DNA of 64,000 nt from Citromicrobium sp. UBA3494 (GCA_002377695.1 DFQH01000004.1:62001-126000); one strand, 5' to 3'; numbered from the stretch's first letter, positions 20,825-31,712 are shown. The notes: generated by a model from the sequence alone, not told the origin. Made by a program: numbers and translations.

Positions 20825-21867
20825 CCCACACAATCGTATTGCTCCCCGGCGACGGTATCGGCCCCGAAGTCGCGCAGGCCGCGCGCGCCGTGCTGGAAAA
20901 AGCTGCCGCTGCGCATGGCCTTCCGCTGGAGTTCTCCAGCCACGATATCGGCGGCTGCGCGATCGATGCGCATGGCGATCCCTTTCCCGACACGACGGCC
21001 GAGGCCTGTATCCAGGCGGACGCGGTATTCCTCGGCGCGGTCGGCGGGCCGAAGTGGGACGCGGGCGGGCCGCGCCCCGAAGCGGGTCTGCTTGCGCTGC
21101 GCAGGGCGCTCGGCGCGTTCGCCAACCTGCGCCCGATCACGCTGTTCCCCGGGCTCGAGCATCTCTCGCCGCTGAAGGCCGAACGCGCGTCGGGCACGGA
21201 CATGCTGATCGTGCGCGAACTGACCGGCGGCATCTATTTCGGCGACAAGGTGGAAGGTGACGAAAACGCCTCCGACCTGTGCAGCTATTCGCGCCAGGAA
21301 GTGGAGCGGATCGCCCGCATCGCCTTCGATGCGGCAAGGGGCCGCTCGCGCCGGGTCACGTCGGTCGACAAGGCCAACGTGCTCGCCACCAGCCGGTTGT
21401 GGCGCAACACTGTAGTCGCCCTGCGCGATGCCGACTATCCGGACATCGAACTCGACCATGTGCTGGTCGATGCGATGGCGATGAAGCTGATCGAACGACC
21501 CGCCGCCTTCGACGTCGTCCTGACCGAGAACATGTTCGGTGATATCCTGAGTGACGAGGCATCGGTGATCGCGGGCTCCATCGGCCTCGCACCCTCGGCC
21601 TCGCTCTCGCAGACCCATGGCGGGCTGTATGAACCGATCCACGGCTCCGCGCCGGATATTGCGGGGCAGGGCAAGGCCAACCCGGTGGGCGCGATGCTCA
21701 GCGCGGCGATGCTGCTGCGTCACGCGCTGGGCCAGGAAGATGCTGCCGTCACGATAGAAGGCGCCGTCGCGGCCTGCCTGTCCGAGGGGATCGGCACTGG
21801 GGATATTGGCGGATCGGCAAGTACGGATGAGGTCATAAGCGCAGTCTGCGACAGGATCGCCGCCTAG
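20821..21867 (+). CDS. leuB: 3-isopropylmalate dehydrogenase
   Basis: NAD-dependent oxidative decarboxylation of 3-isopropylmalate to 2-ketoisocaproate. The 348-residue protein has LLPGDGIGPEVAQAARAVL at the start, FLGAVGGPKWD, NLRPITLFPGL, RELTGGIYFGDK, and the metal/NAD site TENMFGDILSDEASVIAGS, followed by EPIHGSAPDIAGQGKANPVG. It is the last gene of the operon. The following 86 bases hold a weak hairpin (GCGGA/TCCGC) and then tRNA-Thr. Confidence 0.96.
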   Translation: MTHTIVLLPGDGIGPEVAQAARAVLEKAAAAHGLPLEFSSHDIGGCAIDAHGDPFPDTTAEACIQADAVFLGAVGGPKWDAGGPRPEAGLLALRRALGAFANLRPITLFPGLEHLSPLKAERASGTDMLIVRELTGGIYFGDKVEGDENASDLCSYSRQEVERIARIAFDAARGRSRRVTSVDKANVLATSRLWRNTVVALRDADYPDIELDHVLVDAMAMKLIERPAAFDVVLTENMFGDILSDEASVIAGSIGLAPSASLSQTHGGLYEPIHGSAPDIAGQGKANPVGAMLSAAMLLRHALGQEDAAVTIEGAVAACLSEGIGTGDIGGSASTDEVISAVCDRIAA

Positions 21868-21953
21868 AGCGGAAGGCCCAGTCCGCCTGCGGCCGCATTT
21901 TGGCATTGCGACGCGCGGGTGTGACGATTAAGGGGCGTCCTTCCACGCGAAAT

Positions 21954-22029
21954 GCCGCTTTAGCTCAGTTGGTAGAGCACATCATTCGTAATGATGGGGT
22001 CACGTGTTCGAGTCACGTAAGCGGCACCA
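21954..22029 (+). tRNA. tRNA-Thr (CGT)
   Basis: Acceptor GCCGCTT (21954-21960) pairs with AAGCGGC (22019-22025), discriminator A and encoded CCA. Anticodon stem CATCA/TGATG closes the loop TTCGTAA, anticodon CGT for threonine. The T arm is ACGTG-TTCGAGT-CACGT. The 3' half is repeated in damaged form at 38351-38387, so this gene looks like the attachment site of an integrated element. Confidence 0.96.
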
Positions 22030-22195
22030 CACTCCTGTTTCTCGACATTCTTCAACATATCGAAAACCCAGAAATCTCCGATTCGGGGCGCTCATTCGTC
22101 GCTGGGTGTGTGCGAATGCTTCTTGGTAGTCCGCATGATCTGAGGGCATAGCCGGGGGGCGGATCGCGGGTAGGTGGTAACTTTTGCGAAAGACC

Positions 22196-22480
22196 ATGCC
22201 CCCAAATAGCGCTCAGAGACGTAGAAATCCGCGTTTCCAGACCGGCTGCAAAGCCGTTCAAACGACCCGATGCCAAAGGTCTTTATACGCAATGGTGGAG
22301 CGACCACCTGGATCAGATACGGCTTGGTGGCGAGGTAATCGCATTCGAGCCGAAGAACGCCGTAAGCTCATCCTGAGAGGCTTCTCCGATGTGCTCCCCG
22401 CGTGCCGCAGTTCGAACATGGCGGTCAAGCTTACGCGACAAGGTGAGGCCGGATGTCGAGACGATGAGTCATCCAGCCCT
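22196..22480 (+). pseudogene. Tyrosine recombinase (integrase) remnant, N-terminal arm-binding domain, frameshifted
   Basis: No intact frame exists, but pieces in two frames resemble the N-terminus of P4-type integrases. Frame A (22206-22376) reads IALRDVEIRVSRPAAKPFKR then PDAKGLY, matching the usual xLTDxxIRxAKPxxKPYKLxDxxGLY start, and meets a stop at 22374. A second frame (from 22355) reads RRKLILRGFSDVLPACRSS followed by AVKLTRQGE, matching the KxLxLGxYPDVSLAxAR...LLxxG segment. The ATG at 22196 is out of frame with frame A by one C in a run of five. The catalytic domain is gone. It begins 167 bases from tRNA-Thr and points into the putative island, as integrases do. Confidence 0.55.
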
Positions 22481-22499
22481 AGGCACAGTGGTTCACAGG

Positions 22500-24254
22500 C
22501 TAAAACAGTGCGGCAAAGGGGTCGTCGTCGATATCGTCGGTGGTACCAGAAACGCAGACCTCTTCGTTCGGGCCTGCATTGCCGCAAATCTCGTCGTGAA
22601 CCTTCCGCTCGCTATCCATCGTATAGCTTCGTCTGAGCTCCGCAAACGGGGTCGGATCGCTCTCTTCTTCGGCATGCGACACGTCTTGCTTCGCCGCAAT
22701 CTCGGTGAGCGCGGTATCCCAAACCTCGGTAACTTCGTCGAGGCTGCGGGCCGCCAGCGCGGCGTGCCGCAGGATCGAGAGCGCGCCCGGGCCACGTTCA
22801 GCCAGCGTCTGTGCGTGGCCGGTCATGATCTCGCCGACGTGCCCTATCCGCGCGATCGTATCTTCTGTCGCGCCGTCGAGCCGGGCCAGCTCGCCGGAGC
22901 GGTCATCGCCGCTCGCAATCGATCCGGCGCTTCGCGAACTGTCGCCCAGCAGCGTGCGAACCTGGTGTGCCGCAGTCTCCGTGCGCATCGCGAGTTCGCG
23001 CAATTGCTGGGTGATCACGGTCATCGCGCGGCCCCCCTCGCCCAAGCGGTTGCAGCGCGCGGCCATGTTGAAACTGAGCATTCTGATTTGACGCTCGATC
23101 CTGTCGATCGTGCTCAGTTGGAGAACCATGTTTTCGATGGCGGAGGCCACGGCCTGCGCCGTCTGATCGGCTTCCCCATGAACCGATCTGAAGTCCGCGA
23201 AAATGCCCCGCACCTCGCGCAGATCCGCGAGCATGCCGGCGAGGGTATCACCACTGCTCGCCGTCAACTTGCGCGCCTGTGCATCGCCGTCCGTGAGCAC
23301 GCGATCCGTATCGTCGGCCAGCTGCGGGAGGGATGCGCTGATGAATGTCGTGCGATCGCGATATTCGGCAATCGTGTCGCGCAGCTGCGCCTCCACCAAA
23401 CGGTGCATCTGCGACACCGTGCCGGGGCGTAACGCGGGTTCGACCTTGCTGTCTGGCTGTGACAGCTCGGCCAGCATCTCCAGGCCGAGCTCGACATGCT
23501 CGATCCGCTGCCGGGTGATGTCGCCCACCTGCATTGCGGCAACGACATCGGCAATGCGCGTCGCGATGCGCCGCGTGGCCCCGCCGTTGTCGGCCAGCTG
23601 CTGGCCGGCCGAAGCGCGATATCGGGCGATCGCTTCGGCATGCTCGGCGAGCCGCGTGCGCACATGATCGAGCGTGTGCGCATGTGTCCCGGCAAAGCGC
23701 TCCCCGGCCGCAGTCGCGCCCGAGAGCTGGCCGATCAGCACGGCGCGAGAGTGGGCGAAGGTTGCAAGCCCGTCGATCGCGCCGCGCGCCAGCGCGATCA
23801 TATTGCCGGTGAACGCACCCAGTTCGGCACTCTCGCCAGCGACCTCCGCGGCAAGGATGCCCGCATTCGCAGAGATGATCTCGAGCAGCAGCATCACCTT
23901 GCGCAGTTCGGCGAGGGGATCGGCCATGTCTGCGGCCAGTTTCTCCAGCTCGCCGATCGCGGGCGAGCCGCCCCAGTCGCTCTGGGAGATGCGGGCGAGT
24001 TCAGCGGAGATCGTGACCAGACTGGCCTCGGCCTGCGCGAATTCCTCCCCGTCGAGCGCACCGGGAAGCCCTTCATGCGCAGCCGAAATGGCATTGAGGC
24101 TCATGGTGCATTCGATCAGATTGTCGCCGGTCGCCGAAAAGCACGATTCAATTGTCGCGCGCGTCTCTGCGAGGCTGCCGCGGATGCCGATCGCGAGCGA
24201 GGCAAGCGGGTCCAGAGGCGCTGCTTCGGGCGCAGGAATGGTGTCGTTTTTCAT
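22500..24254 (-). CDS. Soluble MCP-like chemotaxis protein
   Basis: A 584-residue protein without signal peptide or membrane segment. Most of it is predicted helical and rich in Ala, Glu and Arg. Near residues 415-455, [20 protein letters not shown] followed by [20 protein letters not shown] resembles the hairpin tip of methyl-accepting proteins ([32 protein letters not shown]), but the sequence is degenerate and several of the usual tip residues are changed. It ends in an acidic tail ([14 protein letters not shown]). Its start ATG 24254 overlaps the cheB stop (ATGA), so it is the last gene of the chemotaxis operon. Role as a cytoplasmic receptor or a scaffold is inference. Confidence 0.6.
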   Translation of the reverse strand: MKNDTIPAPEAAPLDPLASLAIGIRGSLAETRATIESCFSATGDNLIECTMSLNAISAAHEGLPGALDGEEFAQAEASLVTISAELARISQSDWGGSPAIGELEKLAADMADPLAELRKVMLLLEIISANAGILAAEVAGESAELGAFTGNMIALARGAIDGLATFAHSRAVLIGQLSGATAAGERFAGTHAHTLDHVRTRLAEHAEAIARYRASAGQQLADNGGATRRIATRIADVVAAMQVGDITRQRIEHVELGLEMLAELSQPDSKVEPALRPGTVSQMHRLVEAQLRDTIAEYRDRTTFISASLPQLADDTDRVLTDGDAQARKLTASSGDTLAGMLADLREVRGIFADFRSVHGEADQTAQAVASAIENMVLQLSTIDRIERQIRMLSFNMAARCNRLGEGGRAMTVITQQLRELAMRTETAAHQVRTLLGDSSRSAGSIASGDDRSGELARLDGATEDTIARIGHVGEIMTGHAQTLAERGPGALSILRHAALAARSLDEVTEVWDTALTEIAAKQDVSHAEEESDPTPFAELRRSYTMDSERKVHDEICGNAGPNEEVCVSGTTDDIDDDPFAALF

Positions 24255-25372
24255 TTTTGCTTCAGTCCTGCTCGGGCACCGAATTCGGTTACTTCTCTCG
24301 CGATCCGGTGCAGCGAAACGACCTTCGAGGCCGCACCCAGATCGATAGCTGCCTTGGGCATGCCGAAGACGACGCACGAAGCTTCGTCCTGGGCGATCGT
24401 CTCTGCGCCGGCGCCGCGCATTTCGAGCAACCCCTGTGCGCCGTCATCGCCCATGCCCGTCATCAGGATGCCCAGCGCGGCGGGGCCCGCATTCTGCGCG
24501 GCAGAGCGGAACAGCACATCGACCGAGGGGCGATGCCGCGAGACCCGCGGGCCGTCCTTGATCGCAATGCGATAGCTTGCCCCGACACGTTCGAGCATCA
24601 TGTGCCGGTTGCCCGGGGCGATCAGCACCCGGCCCGCAATGACCGCATCGCCATTGGCGGCTTCCTTGATATCCGGCGCACACAGGCTGTTGAGCCGTGA
24701 TGAGAAGGCAGCGGTGAACTTTTCTGGCATATGCTGCACGATCACCGTGGCGGGGCAATCGCGCGGCAACCCCATCAGCACTTCGCGCAGGGCCTCGGTT
24801 CCGCCGGTCGAGGCGCCGATGCATACGATCGACGCGGACGTTCCGGGCGGCGCGCGCCGCAAAGGGCGGGCGGGGAGCACCGCGTCTGCGGTCAGCTTCT
24901 TCTCGATCTTGACAGCCGGCGGCGCAACCCGCGCCCGGCCGGGCCGGGCATGCGCGGCCGCGCGCGCGACGTCGCAGATATGGACCGTCGCTTCTCGCAG
25001 GGCCTGGGCGGTATCGACACGCGGCTTGGTAATGACATCGACTGCGCCCGCCTCGAGCGCGGCGACCATCGCACTCGACCCGTCTTCGGTGAGGGTCGAG
25101 CAGATCACGACCGGTATCGGCCGCTGACTCATCAGTTTTCGCAGGAAGGTCAGCCCGTCCATCTTCGGCATTTCGATGTCGAGGATGATCGCGTCGGGCA
25201 CCTCGTCGCGGATCCGCTTCGCCGCGGCATAGGGATCGGGCGCGACGCCCATCACTTCGAGTGCGGGATCGCTGGCGATGATCGCACTGAGCGCCTGGCG
25301 CACTGCCGCCGAATCATCGACGATGAGGATGCGTTTCTTGCGCCCGACAACCGGTGGAAAATCCAAACTCAC
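24251..25372 (-). CDS. cheB: Chemotaxis response regulator, protein-glutamate methylesterase
   Basis: Removes methyl groups from MCPs when phosphorylated by CheA. The 373-residue protein has a receiver domain ([15 protein letters not shown], phospho-acceptor Asp65 in [15 protein letters not shown] lysine) joined by a basic linker to the CheB methylesterase domain. The catalytic triad is visible: Ser188 in CIGASTGG, His214 in [12 protein letters not shown], and Asp309/310 in [10 protein letters not shown]. Twelve bases downstream of cheR. Confidence 0.95.
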   Translation of the reverse strand: MSLDFPPVVGRKKRILIVDDSAAVRQALSAIIASDPALEVMGVAPDPYAAAKRIRDEVPDAIILDIEMPKMDGLTFLRKLMSQRPIPVVICSTLTEDGSSAMVAALEAGAVDVITKPRVDTAQALREATVHICDVARAAAHARPGRARVAPPAVKIEKKLTADAVLPARPLRRAPPGTSASIVCIGASTGGTEALREVLMGLPRDCPATVIVQHMPEKFTAAFSSRLNSLCAPDIKEAANGDAVIAGRVLIAPGNRHMMLERVGASYRIAIKDGPRVSRHRPSVDVLFRSAAQNAGPAALGILMTGMGDDGAQGLLEMRGAGAETIAQDEASCVVFGMPKAAIDLGAASKVVSLHRIAREVTEFGARAGLKQK

Positions 25373-25384
25373 GGCAGAATCTCC

Positions 25385-26257
25385 CTATGTCCGGTCCTTG
25401 CGGAAGACGCCGCTCGCCACCTGGGGCAGCCCTTGGCGTGTTCCGATCATCGATTCCGAATGGCCAAGGATGAGATGCCCGCCCGGGCGCAGATGGCCCC
25501 ACAACCGTCTGACGACCGCATCTTGGACCTCGGGTTCGAAATAGATCAGCACGTTGCGCACGAAGATCACATCGACGTCGCGATCGACGGGATAGCTGGC
25601 GTCCATCAGGTTCAACTGCTGGAAGCTGCATTTCCTGCGCAGTTCCGGAACGATGCGTGCACGGCCATTCTCGCCCACACCCTTGTCGAACATCGGGTAG
25701 CGCCGCTGCATTTGCGGCGAGACCGGCGCCAGCATCGAACGGGGATAGATCGCGCGGTGGGCGCTTTCGATCATGGCGGAAGAGATATCGGTGCCCAGGA
25801 TGGCGTAGCGCAGGCCCGCCTGGCTGCGCGCCAGCTCGGCCATCACCATCGCGATGGTGTAGGCTTCGGCACCGTTGGAACTGGCCGCGCTCCACAGCTT
25901 GATCGTACGCTGCGCAGCAAGCAGCGCGGGTATGATCGTCCCTGCGAGATAATCGAAGTGGCTCGCCTCCCGGAAGAAGTCGGTCTTGTTGGTCGTCGCG
26001 ACATCGACGACGTGCTGGAATTCGTCTTTCAGTCCGTCCTCTTCGAACAGATAGTCGCAATATTCGTCGAGGCTCGCGAAGCCGGCCAGGCCAGCCCGGC
26101 GGCGCAGACGGCCCTCCAGCATCAGGTGCTTCGATGCAGGCAACTTGATGCCGGTATGCTTGCTCACGATGCCCGCGATGCGCGCAAAGTCACGCTCGCT
26201 GAGCGTGGAGGAATCGGCTGCGGGTCGCGGTGCCGGATTGCACGGGGCGGTGGCCAT
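25385..26257 (-). CDS. cheR: Chemotaxis protein methyltransferase
   Basis: SAM-dependent methylation of receptor glutamates. The 290-residue protein has the N-terminal helical domain (ERDFARIAGIVSKHTGIKLP, SKHLMLEGRLRRR) and the SAM-binding domain with TNKTDFFREASHFDYL, LWSAASSNGAEAYTIAMVM (normally CSTGEEPYS; SSNGAEAY is a milder variant), ILGTDISSAMIESA and FVRNVLIYFEPEVQ. Located between cheW and cheB in the operon, 20 bases from cheW. Confidence 0.93.
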   Translation of the reverse strand: MATAPCNPAPRPAADSSTLSERDFARIAGIVSKHTGIKLPASKHLMLEGRLRRRAGLAGFASLDEYCDYLFEEDGLKDEFQHVVDVATTNKTDFFREASHFDYLAGTIIPALLAAQRTIKLWSAASSNGAEAYTIAMVMAELARSQAGLRYAILGTDISSAMIESAHRAIYPRSMLAPVSPQMQRRYPMFDKGVGENGRARIVPELRRKCSFQQLNLMDASYPVDRDVDVIFVRNVLIYFEPEVQDAVVRRLWGHLRPGGHLILGHSESMIGTRQGLPQVASGVFRKDRT

Positions 26258-26277
26258 GGCGGCGTGGTTACCTTCGG

Positions 26278-26763
26278 TCAGGCAGCCAGATCGGGTGCGC
26301 CTGCGATGGCGCCGATCTGCCGCAGGGAGAACAGTCGGTCGATATCCAGCAAGGTGACGAAGGTCCCATTGCGCCGACCGATGCCGACCACGCAGTCCGT
26401 CTTGGAGACCGGGCCGACCGAGGGCGGCGGATCGAGCGCGCCTTCGTCGTCGAGCACGGTGACCTCGAACACCCGGTCGGTCTTCAGTCCGACCGTCATT
26501 TCCTCCCCTTCGGAGGTGATAACGGTGAGGACGACGATGCGGGTATTGTCGCCGTCCTCGCCCGTCTCGAAGCCGAGCTGCGCGCGCAGATCGAACACCG
26601 AGACGCTGTGGTTGCGCACATCGATCACGCCCAGGAAGCCTTCCGGGGCGTGGGGCATGCGGGAAATCTGGCGGTTCTCCAGAATTTCCCGCACCCGGGC
26701 GACGGGGAGGGCGAAGATCTCGCCCGCCACGCTCATGGTGACATATTGTGTGGTGTCAGCCAT
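26278..26763 (-). CDS. cheW: Chemotaxis coupling protein CheW
   Basis: A 161-residue CheW-like SH3 fold that bridges receptor and CheA. QYVTMSVAGEIFALPVARVR, EILENRQISRMPHAPEGFLG and VIDVRNHSVSVFDLRAQLG are the coupling-protein signatures. The best start is ATG 26763 with GGGGAACC upstream; a TTG five codons earlier is possible. It follows the transmembrane receptor gene directly and precedes cheR. A second CheW is at 28494. Confidence 0.9.
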   Translation of the reverse strand: MADTTQYVTMSVAGEIFALPVARVREILENRQISRMPHAPEGFLGVIDVRNHSVSVFDLRAQLGFETGEDGDNTRIVVLTVITSEGEEMTVGLKTDRVFEVTVLDDEGALDPPPSVGPVSKTDCVVGIGRRNGTFVTLLDIDRLFSLRQIGAIAGAPDLAA

Positions 26764-26778
26764 TTGTCGGTTCCCCAA

Positions 26779-28467
26779 TCAGGCCGCGTCACGGTTCCGG
26801 GTGAATTCCCGGTCGAGGTCGTCGCCCGCATCACCCATGTTGAGATCGAAACCGCCGCCGAACGAGCCCGTGGCGCCTGTCGCCGTCTTGAGCCGGGCAT
26901 GCATCGCGCCGACCGGATTGCGGGCAGGCTTAATGACGCTAACCGTCGGACGCGCCGCAGTTTCATTGCCGTCGATGCGGAAGTAGCTGATCGCGCTCGT
27001 GAGCTGGTCGGCCTGGCTCGACAGTTCCTCTGCGGTGGAGGACATTTCCTCGGCAGCGGAGGTGTTCTGCTGGGTCACCTTGTCAAGCTGCTGGATCGCC
27101 TGGTTGATCTGCGCGGCACCGGCATTCTGCTCGTTGCTCGCACCGGCGATTTCGGCGACCAGTTCGGCTGTCTTGCGGATGTCGGGGACGAGCTTGGTGA
27201 GCATTTCGCCCGCGCTTTGCGCCGCCTTCACCGTATTGCCCGAAAGGCCCGAGATTTCCTGCGCTGCCGCCTGGCTGCGTTCGGCAAGCTTGCGGACCTC
27301 GGCGGCAACCACCGCGAAGCCGCGGCCATGCTCGCCTGCACGGGCGGCCTCGACCGCCGCATTGAGGGCGAGAAGATCGGTCTGACGCGCGATTTCCTGC
27401 ACGATCATGATCTTCTCGGCGATGGTTTCCATCGCGATCACGGCCTCGGCCACCGCCTTGCCCGACACATCGGCATTCTCCGACGACTGGCGGGCGATTT
27501 CCTCGGTCTGCGAGGCGTTGTCGGCGCTCTGCTTGATGTTGGCGGCCATCTGCTCGACGGAGCTCGACGCTTCCTCGGTCGAGGCGGCCTGTTCGGTCGC
27601 GCCCTGCGAGAGCTGCTCGGCACCTGCCGCCATCTGCTCGCTACCCGAGGCGACGTTGCGCGCCGCGCCGGCGACTTCGCCGATGACGTCCTTCAGCTTG
27701 GCAACCATGTCGCGCGTGCCGGCCAGAAGGCTGTCATTGTCGCTGGGCTTCGTCTTCACGGCTACCGACAGGTTGCCTGCGGCAATTTCACGCATCACAT
27801 CGCGGGCATAGTCCGGCTCGCCGCCGATCTGCTTCAGGATGCTGCGCGTGACGACGAACGCTGCAGCGACGCCGACGACCAGCGCAAGGATGATGATCGC
27901 GATGAAGAGGGTTCGCGCCTGGGAAAAGACCACATCGCCTTCCGCGCTGGCCTGCGCACCGCCATCGGTGTTCAGTTTCACGAGCGACAGAAGATCGCCG
28001 GAATAGTCGTTGTAGAGATCGGTGGTTTCGAACAGCGATGCGGTCGCCGCTTCGTTCTGGTTCTGGCGCGAAAGGGCGATGAACTTGCTGTGCCCATCCA
28101 TGTACTCGTCGAATTTGGCAGAAAAGCGATCATAGGTCGCCTGTTCCTCGGGCGAAGAGATCAGCTTTTCGTAGGTTGCCCGATCCTTCTTCATGGTGGC
28201 GAGAACTTCAGCCATGTTGGCTTCGGCAGCGCGCATGGCATCGGCATCGGTGGAAACCACGTGACGAAATTCGTTGATGCGCAGGTCCGAGGTCGCCGTG
28301 TTGATGCGATGGATCACATCCATGCTCGGCATCCAGTTGCTCGCAATCTCGGTCGACTGATCGTTGATCGTGCTCATTCTTGTGATGCCGACCGCACCGA
28401 GTATGGCGGTCAGCAGCAGAATGGCGGAAAATGCTGCCGCCAGTTTCAGCTTGAGGGTCATCTTCAT
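26779..28467 (-). CDS. Transmembrane methyl-accepting chemotaxis protein
   Basis: A 562-residue receptor. Membrane segment 1 (about residues 7-29, [20 protein letters not shown]), a four-helix-bundle periplasmic domain with [20 protein letters not shown] typical of TarH/4HB_MCP sensors, membrane segment 2 (about 188-210, [20 protein letters not shown]), a HAMP domain, and the signalling domain with hairpin tip [40 protein letters not shown]. The ligand is unknown. ATG 28467 follows AAGGTAGAG; an open frame upstream overlaps cheW and is spurious. The C-terminus carries no NWETF-type pentapeptide. Confidence 0.92.
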   Translation of the reverse strand: MKMTLKLKLAAAFSAILLLTAILGAVGITRMSTINDQSTEIASNWMPSMDVIHRINTATSDLRINEFRHVVSTDADAMRAAEANMAEVLATMKKDRATYEKLISSPEEQATYDRFSAKFDEYMDGHSKFIALSRQNQNEAATASLFETTDLYNDYSGDLLSLVKLNTDGGAQASAEGDVVFSQARTLFIAIIILALVVGVAAAFVVTRSILKQIGGEPDYARDVMREIAAGNLSVAVKTKPSDNDSLLAGTRDMVAKLKDVIGEVAGAARNVASGSEQMAAGAEQLSQGATEQAASTEEASSSVEQMAANIKQSADNASQTEEIARQSSENADVSGKAVAEAVIAMETIAEKIMIVQEIARQTDLLALNAAVEAARAGEHGRGFAVVAAEVRKLAERSQAAAQEISGLSGNTVKAAQSAGEMLTKLVPDIRKTAELVAEIAGASNEQNAGAAQINQAIQQLDKVTQQNTSAAEEMSSTAEELSSQADQLTSAISYFRIDGNETAARPTVSVIKPARNPVGAMHARLKTATGATGSFGGGFDLNMGDAGDDLDREFTRNRDAA

Positions 28468-28493
28468 GGCTCTACCTTCGTGTTTGAGGTCGA

Positions 28494-29009
28494 TTATCTG
28501 GATTCGGTAACCAAGGTTCCGAGGTGCTCGGCGAAGATCCGGGCGATGTTCGGAAGAATGACGAAATCGCCGTTGTAACGGGCGATGCCGAGCAGGAATT
28601 CGGGGCGCCAGCGCATGCCGACCTGGGGCGCTTCCTCGATGGACACATCTTCCAGGTCGCACACGTCGAGGACCTTGTCGGCGAGGATGCCGAGGATGTT
28701 CTCCTCGCCCTCGAGCAGAGTCTCGATGACGATGATCCGGGTATCCTCGTCGGGCGGCCGGCGCTCCATGCCGAAGGTCACGCGCAGGTCCACCAGCGGG
28801 ACGACCCGGCCGCGCACATTGATCAGCCCGTTGGCGAAGGGCGATGCATTGGGCACCTGCGTGACCGGCGGCATGTCGAGGATCTCGCGCACGGTTCCGG
28901 CGTCGATCGCGAAGACTTCGCCCTGCAGGGCAAGGGTCAGTGCGCGGCGGGTTCCGGTCTGCGTGTCGGTTTCGCTGTCGATTTCGGGTTCGGCAAGAGT
29001 TTCGCTCAT
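28494..29009 (-). CDS. cheW: Chemotaxis coupling protein CheW (second copy)
   Basis: 171 residues, acidic N-terminal tail of about 20 residues, then a CheW domain: [58 protein letters not shown]. Start ATG 29009 overlaps the cheA stop (ATGA) and it lies 26 bases before the receptor gene. Two differing CheW proteins in one operon may serve the transmembrane and the soluble receptor separately, which is inference. Confidence 0.9.
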   Translation of the reverse strand: MSETLAEPEIDSETDTQTGTRRALTLALQGEVFAIDAGTVREILDMPPVTQVPNASPFANGLINVRGRVVPLVDLRVTFGMERRPPDEDTRIIVIETLLEGEENILGILADKVLDVCDLEDVSIEEAPQVGMRWRPEFLLGIARYNGDFVILPNIARIFAEHLGTLVTESR

Positions 29010-31009
29010 GCTGCAAGCTCCAGATGGCGGCCGGCGGCGCGGCGCTGTTGCTGTTCGGCGGAACTGACCAACTGCGCCACATCGAGGATCAGCGCGACTT
29101 CGCCGTCACCCATGATCGTCGCGCCCGAGAACGTGCCGATCGAGGAATGCAGCCGGGACAGCGATTTGATGACGGTCTGGGCGTTGCCGATGATTTGATC
29201 GACCACCAGCCCCACGCGCTGCTCGCCCGAGCCGACGATGACCACTTTCTGATGGAGGTCGGCGGGCGTCTGCGTACCGAACATGTCGCGCAGCCGCAGA
29301 TACGGGACCAGCGTGCCGCGCACGTCGAGGAAGTTGCGCCCGCTGGTGCCAGCCACTTCGGACGCGGGCAGCTCGAGACATTCCTCGACCGCCGAAAGCG
29401 GGATCGCGTAACGTCCGTCGCCAACGCGAACCAGCATGCCTTCGACAATCGCCAGCGTCAGGGGCAGGCGCAGGGTCGCTTTGGTCCCTTCGCCGGGCTT
29501 GCTGGTGAGTTCGATCGTCCCGCGCAGGCCTTCGATTGCGCGCTTCACGACGTCCATGCCGACCCCGCGGCCCGAAACCGAAGTGATTTCCTGCGCGGTC
29601 GAAAAGCCGGGATGGAAGATGTACTGGAACAGCTCGTGATCGGTCAGCTTCGCGTCGGGTGCGATCAGGCCGTTTTCCTCGGCCTTTGCGCGAATGCGCG
29701 CACTGTCCAGACCGGCGCCATCGTCCGATACCGAAATCGCGACTTCGGCACCCGAATGGACCGCGGTGATCTGCACCTTGCCGCATTCCGCCTTGCCCGC
29801 CGCGCGCCGGGCCTCGGGCGTTTCCATCCCGTGGTCGACCGCATTGCGGATGATGTGGACCAGCGGATCGGCCAGGCGTTCGACCATGGTCTTGTCGAGC
29901 TCGGTCTCTTCCCCGGTGGTGACGAATTCGACCTTCTTGTCGAGATCGCTCGCCAGATCGTGGACCAGGCGGCGGAAGCGGCCGAACAGGCTGCCGATCG
30001 GCACCATGCGCACGCCCATCGTCGTGTCGCGCAGCGTCGCCGCAAGCCGTTCGATATCTTCGGCGACGCCGGTCAGGCCGACATCCTGGCTGCCCGCGGC
30101 GATCTGCGACAACCGTGCCTGCGCGATCACCAGCTCGCCGACGCAATCCATCAGCTCGTCCAGCCGCTCGGCTGCGACGCGCAGCGATGCGCCCGCTTTC
30201 GCGTTGGCAGCTGACGCTGCGCGCGGCGCGCCCGCAGCGTCAGCCGTGGCGACTTCCGCTGGTGTGTCGGCAGGCTCCGGCTCGGCGTCGGTCTCCGGAG
30301 CGAGCGGCTCGATCGAAAGCTCCATGTCCTCGCGCAGGAACAGGAACACATCTTCGATCGCGTCCTGCGGAACGGCAGCGCGCAGCGTGACGTCCCAGCC
30401 GAGATAACGGCCGAGCGGATCGTGTTCGTCGAGCGCGGTTACATCTTCGCCGCTCGCCACGATTTCGCACGGACCGAGCTCGCGCAGCTCATCGAGCAGG
30501 AGCATCGGATTGGTGCCCATCTCGATGGCATCGGCGGGAAGCTTGAAACGCACGCGCCATCCGGCCGCGTCGATTGCGGACGCGTCGCTTTCCTCTTGCG
30601 AAGCGGCTTCGGGCGATTGCTCTTCGCCATCGGCCCCGCGACCATCGGAGACCAGTGCGCGCAGTTCGTTCAGGATAGGGGTGCCAGCGGCGGCATGTTC
30701 GCCCGGCTCCAGCGCCAGCAGCTGGACATGGTCCTTGGCGTTAAGCGCGATGCGGACCAGCTCTTCACTGATCGGGGCCAGGCCCTTGCGAACGCGATCG
30801 AACGCGGTCTCGAACTCATGGACGAAATCGGCCACCTCGTCGAAACCGAACATGCTGCCCGATCCCTTGAGCGTGTGCAGCGCGCGGAATGCGCTGTCGA
30901 CCAGATCGCGGTTGCCGTGGTCCTGCGAAAGGTCGAGCAGCGCCTGTTCGAGCGCCTCGAGCAGGTCGCGCGCTTCCTGGCGGAAGGTATCTGCGGGATC
31001 GGGGCTCAT
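29006..31009 (-). CDS. cheA: Chemotaxis histidine kinase
   Basis: 667 residues with the full CheA layout. P1 HPt domain with phospho-acceptor His45 in [15 protein letters not shown]; an acidic P2-like linker; P3 dimerisation helices; the P4 kinase with N box [19 protein letters not shown]1 [13 protein letters not shown]2 [13 protein letters not shown] and G3 [13 protein letters not shown]; and the P5 CheW-like domain to the end. ATG 31009 overlaps the cheY stop (ATGA). It phosphorylates CheY and CheB of the same operon. Confidence 0.95.
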   Translation of the reverse strand: MSPDPADTFRQEARDLLEALEQALLDLSQDHGNRDLVDSAFRALHTLKGSGSMFGFDEVADFVHEFETAFDRVRKGLAPISEELVRIALNAKDHVQLLALEPGEHAAAGTPILNELRALVSDGRGADGEEQSPEAASQEESDASAIDAAGWRVRFKLPADAIEMGTNPMLLLDELRELGPCEIVASGEDVTALDEHDPLGRYLGWDVTLRAAVPQDAIEDVFLFLREDMELSIEPLAPETDAEPEPADTPAEVATADAAGAPRAASAANAKAGASLRVAAERLDELMDCVGELVIAQARLSQIAAGSQDVGLTGVAEDIERLAATLRDTTMGVRMVPIGSLFGRFRRLVHDLASDLDKKVEFVTTGEETELDKTMVERLADPLVHIIRNAVDHGMETPEARRAAGKAECGKVQITAVHSGAEVAISVSDDGAGLDSARIRAKAEENGLIAPDAKLTDHELFQYIFHPGFSTAQEITSVSGRGVGMDVVKRAIEGLRGTIELTSKPGEGTKATLRLPLTLAIVEGMLVRVGDGRYAIPLSAVEECLELPASEVAGTSGRNFLDVRGTLVPYLRLRDMFGTQTPADLHQKVVIVGSGEQRVGLVVDQIIGNAQTVIKSLSRLHSSIGTFSGATIMGDGEVALILDVAQLVSSAEQQQRRAAGRHLELAA

Positions 31010-31374
31010 GCGCCGACCACCTTGCGCATGATGGCCAGCATCTGATCCTGCTTGAACGGCTTCACCAGCCACCCGGTTGCCCCGGCGGCCTTCGCCTCTG
31101 CCTTCAGCGAGTCATCGGACTCCGTGGTAAGGAAGATGATCGGCACGCCCGCGCTCGACGGGTGTGCGCGATACTTCCGGATGAAGTCGAGCCCGTTCAT
31201 TATCGGCATGTTGAGATCGGTGATCACCGCATTGACGCGGTTGCCGGTTGCCTTGGCGAGACCGTCGGCCCCGTCGCACGCTTCGATCACCTGGTATCCG
31301 GCGTTCGAAAGCGTCATTGCCACCAGCTGTCGTACGGATGGGGAATCGTCGATGGTGAGGATGGTTTTACTCAT
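31006..31374 (-). CDS. cheY: Chemotaxis response regulator CheY
   Basis: A 122-residue single receiver domain. Acid pair Asp9-Asp10 in TILTIDDSPSVRQLV, phospho-acceptor Asp53 in VITDLNMPIMNGLDF, Thr83/84 in IIFLTTESDD and the conserved Lys105 in GWLVKPFKQ. It overlaps the STAS-domain gene upstream and cheA downstream by 4 bases each. Confidence 0.95.
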   Translation of the reverse strand: MSKTILTIDDSPSVRQLVAMTLSNAGYQVIEACDGADGLAKATGNRVNAVITDLNMPIMNGLDFIRKYRAHPSSAGVPIIFLTTESDDSLKAEAKAAGATGWLVKPFKQDQMLAIMRKVVGA

Positions 31375-31712
31375 GCCGCTTGCGTCCCTTTCTTCAGAAT
31401 ATCTGCCCAGGCCTGTTCGTCGGCGTTGCGAGGTTCGCCGTCGGCGTCGAGAAACCCGGCGCGGACCAGCGCTTGCTCCAGCGCGCCGCCCCTGTCGGCG
31501 AGGATGGAGAGTTGCGTGTTGAGGCGTGCCGCGCTTCGCCGCGCGGCGATCAGCAGCTGCAGGCCGGAGACATCGATTTCACGAGCTTCGCTAAGGTCGA
31601 TCGTCACCGCTTCGCCGCTCTCGAAAAGAGGGCTGAGCGCAATCGCGGTCTCGCGAATTTCAGGTACGGCGAGCGCGTTCGCTGCCGGGCAAAAGCTAAG
31701 TGATGTCAGCAC
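31371..31712 (-). CDS. STAS-domain protein, first gene of the che operon
   Basis: A 113-residue protein with a SpoIIAA/STAS fold: AVTIDLSEAREIDVSGLQLL then IAARRSAARLNTQLSI and a terminal helix region. The serine in the DVSGLQLL loop is at the place phosphorylated in anti-sigma antagonists. STAS proteins of this type head several chemotaxis operons in alphaproteobacteria, where their partner is not established. Start is GTG 31712, and the stop overlaps cheY (ATGA). Confidence 0.75.
   Translation of the reverse strand: MLTSLSFCPAANALAVPEIRETAIALSPLFESGEAVTIDLSEAREIDVSGLQLLIAARRSAARLNTQLSILADRGGALEQALVRAGFLDADGEPRNADEQAWADILKKGTQAA

Noticed and set aside
26230..28578. A 782-codon plus-strand frame opposite the receptor and cheW genes
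   Set aside because: Shadow of the minus-strand chemotaxis genes; no domain of its own.
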